A DNA stretch of 10,331 nucleotides, from the NCBI GenBank assembly GCA_023247345.1, contig JAHFGR010000030.1, positions 1 to 10,331 of the forward strand, read 5' to 3'. The notes under the pieces were generated by a model, which worked only from the letters and a program-made list of their open reading frames with translations, ran no database searches and was not told where the DNA came from. How positions within the stretch are numbered: the first letter of the stretch is position 1; every line of letters starts with the position of its first letter. This document shows, piece by piece, positions 6,640 to 10,331 of this stretch. This DNA is from Microcaldota archaeon. GTDB lineage: Archaea; Micrarchaeota; Micrarchaeia; Anstonellales; Bilamarchaeaceae. The translations under genes were made by a program, and so were the position numbers.

Positions 6640-7356
6640 ATGAGATCTAAACCGCAACCGCTCATTGTAGAACTGGAACAGATTCATCACTGTACAAGCA
6701 TAGAGGTATGCGACAAACTAAAAGATATTAAAATGAAATGGGTTGCAACAACTGCAAGCGACGGGAAAACGGTTACTAACCTGTTTGAGATCGAAACAGA
6801 GCAATTGAAAAAAATCGTTAAGCATCTGAGAGAACATCGGGATGTCAAAGAAGTTAAGATAGTCACTCAGGGCCCAAGAAAATCATTTATAACATTCAGG
6901 CAAAACAAGCATATTGCCACTGCACCATATCTAGCAAAAACAGGAACGCTATGGATAAACCCGACATGGACTGAAGCAGGCGCTGATTACGTAACAATGC
7001 TTGCACCAAATTATAAAAGTCTGAAACAATTCATCGATCTGGTAAGCGAACATGGATACCAGATAAAAATAAAATCAAAAAGATATTTGGACCAGAAAGA
7101 AACTGTTTCTCTAGATACTTTTAGAACAAGCGGATTTACACAGTTAAAATCTGCAAGCGAACTGCTCACAGATAGGCAAATGGAGGTTTTTGACCTTGCC
7201 TGTCGATATGGATATTACGAAGAGCCGAAGAAAATTAGCATAGAAGAACTTGCCGCGAAACTCGGAATAAGCGAATCTACATGTGCAGAACTACTTCGAA
7301 AGGCAGAACGCAAGTTGTTGCCGATTTTAAGCGATATTTTGAGGATTATAAGATAA
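6640..7356 (+). CDS. Bat-like (HTH_10) transcriptional regulator
   Basis: This 238-residue protein is a DNA-binding regulator of the bacterio-opsin-activator type, an essentially archaeal family. The C-terminal HTH_10 domain spans about 177-228: LTDRQMEVFDLACRYGYYEEP, then the helices ISIEELAAKLGISESTCAELLRKAE, almost a family consensus. Residues 1-170 have the alternating strand/helix pattern of the N-terminal domain that accompanies HTH_10 in such regulators, with no recognisable GAF/PAS ligand motif; Cys8-region cysteines are few (18, 24, 188, 215), so metal sensing is not evident. The frame opens at a GTG at 6625, but the ATG at 6640 lies at the leaderless distance from the shared box, so it is preferred. 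It may control the divergent RNase Z-like/thiI operon or the downstream radical-SAM gene; both are inferences from position only. Confidence 0.88.
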   Translation: MRSKPQPLIVELEQIHHCTSIEVCDKLKDIKMKWVATTASDGKTVTNLFEIETEQLKKIVKHLREHRDVKEVKIVTQGPRKSFITFRQNKHIATAPYLAKTGTLWINPTWTEAGADYVTMLAPNYKSLKQFIDLVSEHGYQIKIKSKRYLDQKETVSLDTFRTSGFTQLKSASELLTDRQMEVFDLACRYGYYEEPKKISIEELAAKLGISESTCAELLRKAERKLLPILSDILRIIR

Positions 7357-7502
7357 CTATCTTTCAGCTCTTTTAGGTACAACTACAGAATATTAAACTT
7401 CTAAAGTAACATCTAACACGTTTTTAGCTCCGCCATTATAACCTTGACCATCGGCAGATTATACCATAATACAACACTCAAAAGAGGTATATGAATATGT
7501 CA

Positions 7503-7516
7503 CCATTGTACAATGG
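7503..7516. repeat. Perfect 14-base palindrome, operator candidate
   Basis: CCATTGTACAATGG reads the same on both strands without a loop. It sits in the 209-base gap between the regulator and the radical-SAM gene, about 20 bases upstream of the candidate box A and 50 before the start codon. That is where a dimeric regulator would bind to act on TFB/TBP recruitment. No second copy was found in the window by eye. The rest of the gap (7357-7502) shows no gene or RNA that I can support. Confidence 0.5.
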
Positions 7517-7536
7517 CGTTCTACAGAGGCATCAGC

Positions 7537-7544
7537 TATTTATC
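7537..7544 (+). promoter_or_regulatory. Candidate box A of the radical-SAM gene
   Basis: TATTTATC is centred about 25 bases before the GTG at 7566, and no ribosome binding site lies between. This fits a leaderless mRNA starting at the GTG. An ATG at 7564 overlaps it in another frame and meets a stop at once. Confidence 0.45.
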
Positions 7545-7565
7545 TAAAAAACCATTCATCACCAT

Positions 7566-8975
7566 GTGAAACAACCAAAAGTAGATCTAATACAACCCAG
7601 ACATATTTATGCACCTCCAGCTAGCCAGATAAAACAAGGACATATTTACATGCCAACTTCATTGCTTACTGAAGGCGCAAGACTGCTAGCTAGTGGCATT
7701 GATATTGAAATGCATGATGAAAATATTAAATCGAGAGTTGTTTCATGCGAACATGTTGGTGTCAATCTTCTTGGATCCCCTTATATCCCAGAAGTAATCA
7801 GATTACAAAGTACAATAGATAAAGAAGTTGGCAAGGATGTGGTTTATTTACTCGGTGGCCAGGTAGTTTCAGGCTTAACACGATCACAATTCAGAAAATT
7901 ATTTGGAGATAACGCACGCAATGGAAACGATGACAAAACGCTCGCGCTCTCGTTAGGAATAAGTGCTGCCAAACTTCTAGCACCAGAAAGGACCTCATTA
8001 ATCCTTGCTTATGAAAAAATACCTGACGAAATAATGCGAGAATATCTGTCCAGAGAATTTTCTTTATATGTTTCCCAAGGTTGCAAATTTGCTTGCGACT
8101 TTTGTGCTGCTGTAAGAACTTTTCGAGATCCTGCAACAGGTGTGATACAGAGAGTAAAGGAGATGTACAGAGATCCGCAAATAATCGAACGAGATTTAGG
8201 ATATCTTGTTCAAAGAGCAAAACGATTAGGGATAACAGAGCTAAAAATTTACATGTCAAACCTAGATGTATTTCAAACTCCAACAGAATTGCTTAGATTT
8301 GCACTAGCGGTACAGCACGTAAAAAGTAATAATCTGGGTTTTATAATACGACTACGTGGATTAGCAACTGCAGAATCTTTTCTAAAAACGCGTAGTCAGT
8401 TTCCACAAGCTATAGAGAAGCTAGTTGAAGCAGGATTTCATACAGTTGGCTTTGGCGTTGATGGAATGACACCGCATGTTTGGCGGGCTATAGGTAAAGG
8501 TATGAATACGGAGGAAAAATGCCTAGATGCTATTTGTTCATGTAAACAAGATTTTGGTATTACTCCGGAAATTTTAATGGTTTTTGGCCATAGTAGTATA
8601 GATACGGAGGAGACATTGCGGTTAGCTTATGAATTTACACTTGACATGGTTGATAACTATGGTGCTGTTCCTAGACCACACGTAGCAAAAAGTTTTATTC
8701 CTTGCAATAATGGTTGGACTGATCCGGCTAATGAAAAGGCAGTAAGTGTATTGATGGAACATCCAACGGCATTCCAAGCACTTGATTTTACAGCGCTCGC
8801 ATCAGAATTAACACATCCGGATGAAAAGCTAAGAGAATTAGTAAACGAACATTATGTAAAAATTTGTTCTATTCCTGGTAATACAACACAATACGTTAAG
8901 CCGATAACACCATATTTAACGCTAGAAAATGCGGAAGAAATAAAAAAATTTAATGAGGAAAAATATGATCGGTAG
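7566..8975 (+). CDS. Radical SAM protein, B12-binding-type architecture
   Basis: The 469-residue protein carries the radical-SAM cluster motif CKFACDFC at 173-180 (Cys173, Cys177, Cys180), which binds a 4Fe-4S cluster to split AdoMet and start a radical reaction. The preceding part (1-150) looks like the Rossmann-type domain of B12-binding radical-SAM enzymes: an opening VDLIQPRHIY, PTSLLTEGARLLASGIDIEMHDE (30-52), VGVNLLGSPY (64-73) and VYLLGGQVVSGL (93-104). The base-on histidine motif DxHxxG is absent, as in many such proteins, so cobalamin binding is uncertain. The barrel continues through ELKIYMSNLD, RLRGLA, VGFGVDGM and ILMVFGHSS. An extra C-terminal part (about 370-469) with Cys380 and Cys434 is not recognised. 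The start is a GTG; no upstream start is possible because a stop lies at 7545. The PLP-enzyme gene follows 129 bases on. The reaction is unknown. Confidence 0.88.
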   Translation: MKQPKVDLIQPRHIYAPPASQIKQGHIYMPTSLLTEGARLLASGIDIEMHDENIKSRVVSCEHVGVNLLGSPYIPEVIRLQSTIDKEVGKDVVYLLGGQVVSGLTRSQFRKLFGDNARNGNDDKTLALSLGISAAKLLAPERTSLILAYEKIPDEIMREYLSREFSLYVSQGCKFACDFCAAVRTFRDPATGVIQRVKEMYRDPQIIERDLGYLVQRAKRLGITELKIYMSNLDVFQTPTELLRFALAVQHVKSNNLGFIIRLRGLATAESFLKTRSQFPQAIEKLVEAGFHTVGFGVDGMTPHVWRAIGKGMNTEEKCLDAICSCKQDFGITPEILMVFGHSSIDTEETLRLAYEFTLDMVDNYGAVPRPHVAKSFIPCNNGWTDPANEKAVSVLMEHPTAFQALDFTALASELTHPDEKLRELVNEHYVKICSIPGNTTQYVKPITPYLTLENAEEIKKFNEEKYDR

Positions 8976-9073
8976 GGCTTCGTTAAATTATTTATATATG
9001 ACCCACCTTTACAGAGCAGACAAGGAATCGTATTGCTGTATGCGGATTGCAAAAAAAATCGCAAATTGCCAAA

Positions 9074-9084
9074 GCATTTAAAAA
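9074..9084 (+). promoter_or_regulatory. Candidate box A of the PLP-enzyme gene
   Basis: CATTTAAAAAG is centred about 26 bases before the ATG at 9105. The only upstream purine stretch (AGGAT near 9088) is too far for a good binding site, so a leaderless start at 9105 is preferred over the TTG at 9099. The 129-base gap before it also holds A/T-rich blocks but no supported gene. Confidence 0.45.
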
Positions 9085-9104
9085 GTTAGGATAGAAATTT
9101 GCAT

Positions 9105-10121
9105 ATGAGCCTCAGTTCTAAAGAAGAAGAAATTCTCAGATCAATAAAAATTCCAAGCGAGAATGATCCAACAGCCCCTGAATTTCCTCCTGATAATCCC
9201 CGCTTTCCTGCTACACCTACTTATAAGATAGAAGTACCTGGGTTCAAAAATGTCTGGCTAAAGGATGAGACTGTTAATCCTACAGGAACACATAAAGATA
9301 GAATGGCATGGGAAATGATTGTAACATATAAACAATTTCTTTTAGCGAAAAGAAGAGGGATAATTGACAAATTACCTGAGCTCTCGATCTTAAGTTCAGG
9401 TTCTGCGGCATTGGCTATTCAAACTCAGTTAAAGAACTACAAGCTACCATATTTGCGAGTTTTGATGGATGAACACACTGACCAAAAAATAATATCCACG
9501 CTTAAAAGAATTGGTTGTCGTGTCTTTCTTGCAGACATGAAAAAGCGTATTTTCAATTGGGATGATATCCTAAGAATGACCAAAAATCAAGATGGCTTTG
9601 ATATTACTTCGAATGAAGCATATGATCCTACGGTAAGATTTTATGATTGGATGAGCTATGAAATATTAAACAGCAATGCCGAATATGTATTCATACCTTT
9701 TGGAACTGGTCAATTATATGAAAATGTAATGAATATAGTAAAACGCGAGCTTACTTATCATATTCGTGATCCAAGGTTTAAAGGAAAAAAAAGTATCTTA
9801 AGAAATTGCTCTTTTTTAGGAGCTGCAACTAACAACCCGCATAGTAAAGCAGATAAGTTATATGCTCCTTTTCTTCCATTCGCCAATTATTCTAGACAAT
9901 GGATAAGATATTATACATATACTGGGATTACTGGTAAAATGAGCTCTGTTTATTATGTAAAAGAAAATTACCTTGATAAAGCATTGGTTATCGTAAAAAT
10001 GAATAATATTAATTGCGAACCTTCTGGAATCGCAGGACTGGCATTAATGCTACAACTAGGTTATAAAATTCCAAAAAACAAGAAAATTCTTATCGTTAAC
10101 ACTGGAAAAACAAAAATTTAA
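9105..10121 (+). CDS. Fold-type II PLP enzyme (threonine/cysteine synthase-like)
   Basis: The 338-residue protein belongs to the tryptophan-synthase-beta/threonine-synthase/cysteine-synthase superfamily, which uses pyridoxal phosphate for beta- or gamma-replacement and elimination on amino acids. WLKDETVNPTGTHKDR (51-66) holds the Schiff-base lysine Lys64 and resembles the NPTGSFKDR signature of threonine synthase. SSGSAALAI (98-106) matches the substrate-loop SSGNAA, with Ser in place of the usual Asn. FIPFGTGQLYENV (197-209) is the phosphate-binding loop (GTG at 200-202), EPSGIAGLA (305-313) is the conserved late motif, and NTGKTK near the C-terminus matches the end of threonine synthases. 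An unusual stretch 215-290, basic and tyrosine-rich (RQWIRYYTYTGITG), replaces part of the standard fold. It is not housekeeping threonine synthase in any obvious way. Its neighbour is the radical-SAM gene on the same strand, so a shared pathway is plausible but unproven. Confidence 0.85.
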   Translation: MSLSSKEEEILRSIKIPSENDPTAPEFPPDNPRFPATPTYKIEVPGFKNVWLKDETVNPTGTHKDRMAWEMIVTYKQFLLAKRRGIIDKLPELSILSSGSAALAIQTQLKNYKLPYLRVLMDEHTDQKIISTLKRIGCRVFLADMKKRIFNWDDILRMTKNQDGFDITSNEAYDPTVRFYDWMSYEILNSNAEYVFIPFGTGQLYENVMNIVKRELTYHIRDPRFKGKKSILRNCSFLGAATNNPHSKADKLYAPFLPFANYSRQWIRYYTYTGITGKMSSVYYVKENYLDKALVIVKMNNINCEPSGIAGLALMLQLGYKIPKNKKILIVNTGKTKI

Positions 10122-10131
10122 AGATTTTTGT
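10110..10131. terminator. A/T inverted repeat between convergent genes
   Basis: ACAAAAAT (10110-10117) and ATTTTTGT (10124-10131) form an 8-base inverted repeat with a 6-base loop across the end of the PLP-enzyme gene. It gives a T5 tract on each strand and may end both convergent transcripts. The stem is weak because it is nearly all A-T. Confidence 0.4.
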
Positions 10132-10135
10132 AGTT

Positions 10136-10258
10136 CTACAGATCAGCCAGATAAATGTTTTCTACTTCACCGTTTTCATTCAGCTTTGGAACCATTCTAT
10201 TGCTTTTTAGATTTCTTAATACCGGGTATAGACTAGTTTGATTGAAATTATTGCTCAT
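10136..10258 (-). CDS. Small 40-residue protein, coupled to upstream gene
   Basis: This short frame starts at an ATG that overlaps the stop of the preceding - strand gene as ATGA and ends at a TAG 14 bases from the end of the convergent PLP-enzyme gene. The product starts MSNNFNQTSLYPVL and ends NENGEVENIYLADL: soluble, Asn-rich, roughly neutral, without cysteine or membrane segment. I recognise no family. ATGA overlap is a common sign of translational coupling, and the frame fills the space exactly up to the terminator-like repeat, which favours a real gene. There is no ribosome binding site of its own. It could also be a chance frame of 40 codons. Confidence 0.45.
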   Translation of the reverse strand: MSNNFNQTSLYPVLRNLKSNRMVPKLNENGEVENIYLADL

Positions 10259-10331
10259 ACATCCAAAACTACAAAAGCACGCCAGCCATCTCGTGTTTGC
10301 TCTACTTTAAACATATGCCAACTGACAGCTT
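10255..10331 (-). CDS. C-terminal end of a gene cut by the right edge
   Basis: A - strand frame is open from the right edge to a TGA at 10257-10255 and shows the last 24 residues (starting AVSWHMFKVEQ, ending FVVLDV). The alternation WRAFVVLDV looks like a closing beta strand. The family cannot be named from so little. The TGA overlaps the ATG of the 40-residue gene, so the two would form an operon reading toward the PLP-enzyme gene. Confidence 0.4.
   Translation of the reverse strand, partial: AVSWHMFKVEQTRDGWRAFVVLDV

Noticed and set aside
7378..7440. - strand run reading GQGYNGGAKNVLDVTLEV before a TAA, possible relic of a gene end
   Set aside because: It looks protein-like, but a stop lies only about 21 codons upstream and no start or second piece could be joined to it; a chance frame is as likely.
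7357..7565. Possible non-coding RNA or riboswitch in the gap before the radical-SAM gene
   Set aside because: No long stems, tRNA arms or known motif were seen, and the gene appears to have a leaderless start, which leaves no room for a leader riboswitch.
8998..9081. 27-codon frame (ATG to TAA) between the radical-SAM and PLP-enzyme genes
   Set aside because: No ribosome binding site, unremarkable composition, and it runs into the PLP-gene promoter.
1..10331. CRISPR array, insertion sequence, defence cluster or attachment site
   Set aside because: No regularly spaced direct repeats, transposase, integrase, nuclease/helicase set or tRNA gene was found.

Overview
The window looks like part of a compact, A+T-rich archaeal genome. 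The evidence is a Bat-type (HTH_10) regulator, archaeal TATA boxes about 25 bases upstream of several start codons (implying leaderless mRNAs), GGTGAT-type ribosome binding sites at genes with a leader or inside an operon, an archaeal-type RtcB RNA ligase and a rhodanese-less ThiI. The small convergent overlaps, the large share of unrecognised proteins and the overall gene mix suggest a DPANN-like lineage, but the sequence alone cannot place it.

Left part (1-2973, all + strand): the C-terminal five sixths of a zinc-dependent L-threonine 3-dehydrogenase cut by the left edge, then complete intein-free rtcB (tRNA splicing/RNA repair ligase), then an unrecognised basic 143-residue protein with its own promoter and a strong ribosome binding site.

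Middle part (2970-6589): a lipoprotein metallopeptidase resembling family M64 (- strand) ends head-on with the unknown gene; the two share a TTAA that supplies both stop codons. Divergent from the peptidase is a small pyruvoyl-enzyme homologue of the S-adenosylmethionine decarboxylase (SpeD) family (+ strand). Its stop overlaps by 8 bases that of thiI, which forms a - strand operon behind an RNase Z-like metallo-beta-lactamase gene. With rtcB this gives two or three RNA/tRNA-maturation functions nearby.

Right part (6590-10331): a TTTAAA-centred element sits about 25 bases from two oppositely oriented ATGs and appears to drive both the metallo-beta-lactamase/thiI operon and the HTH_10 regulator as leaderless transcripts. 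A 209-base gap with a perfect 14-base palindrome follows, then a radical-SAM protein and a fold-type II PLP enzyme of threonine-synthase/cysteine-synthase type, each with its own box-A-like promoter. At the right edge two - strand reading frames (a gene end, then a 40-codon gene) overlap by ATGA.

Most promising for follow-up: the radical-SAM/PLP pair with its palindromic operator candidate, the SpeD-like protein with an altered cleavage site, ThiI without an obvious sulfur-carrying domain, the extracellular peptidase, and the bidirectional leaderless promoter. No CRISPR array, insertion sequence, tRNA or rRNA gene was seen.
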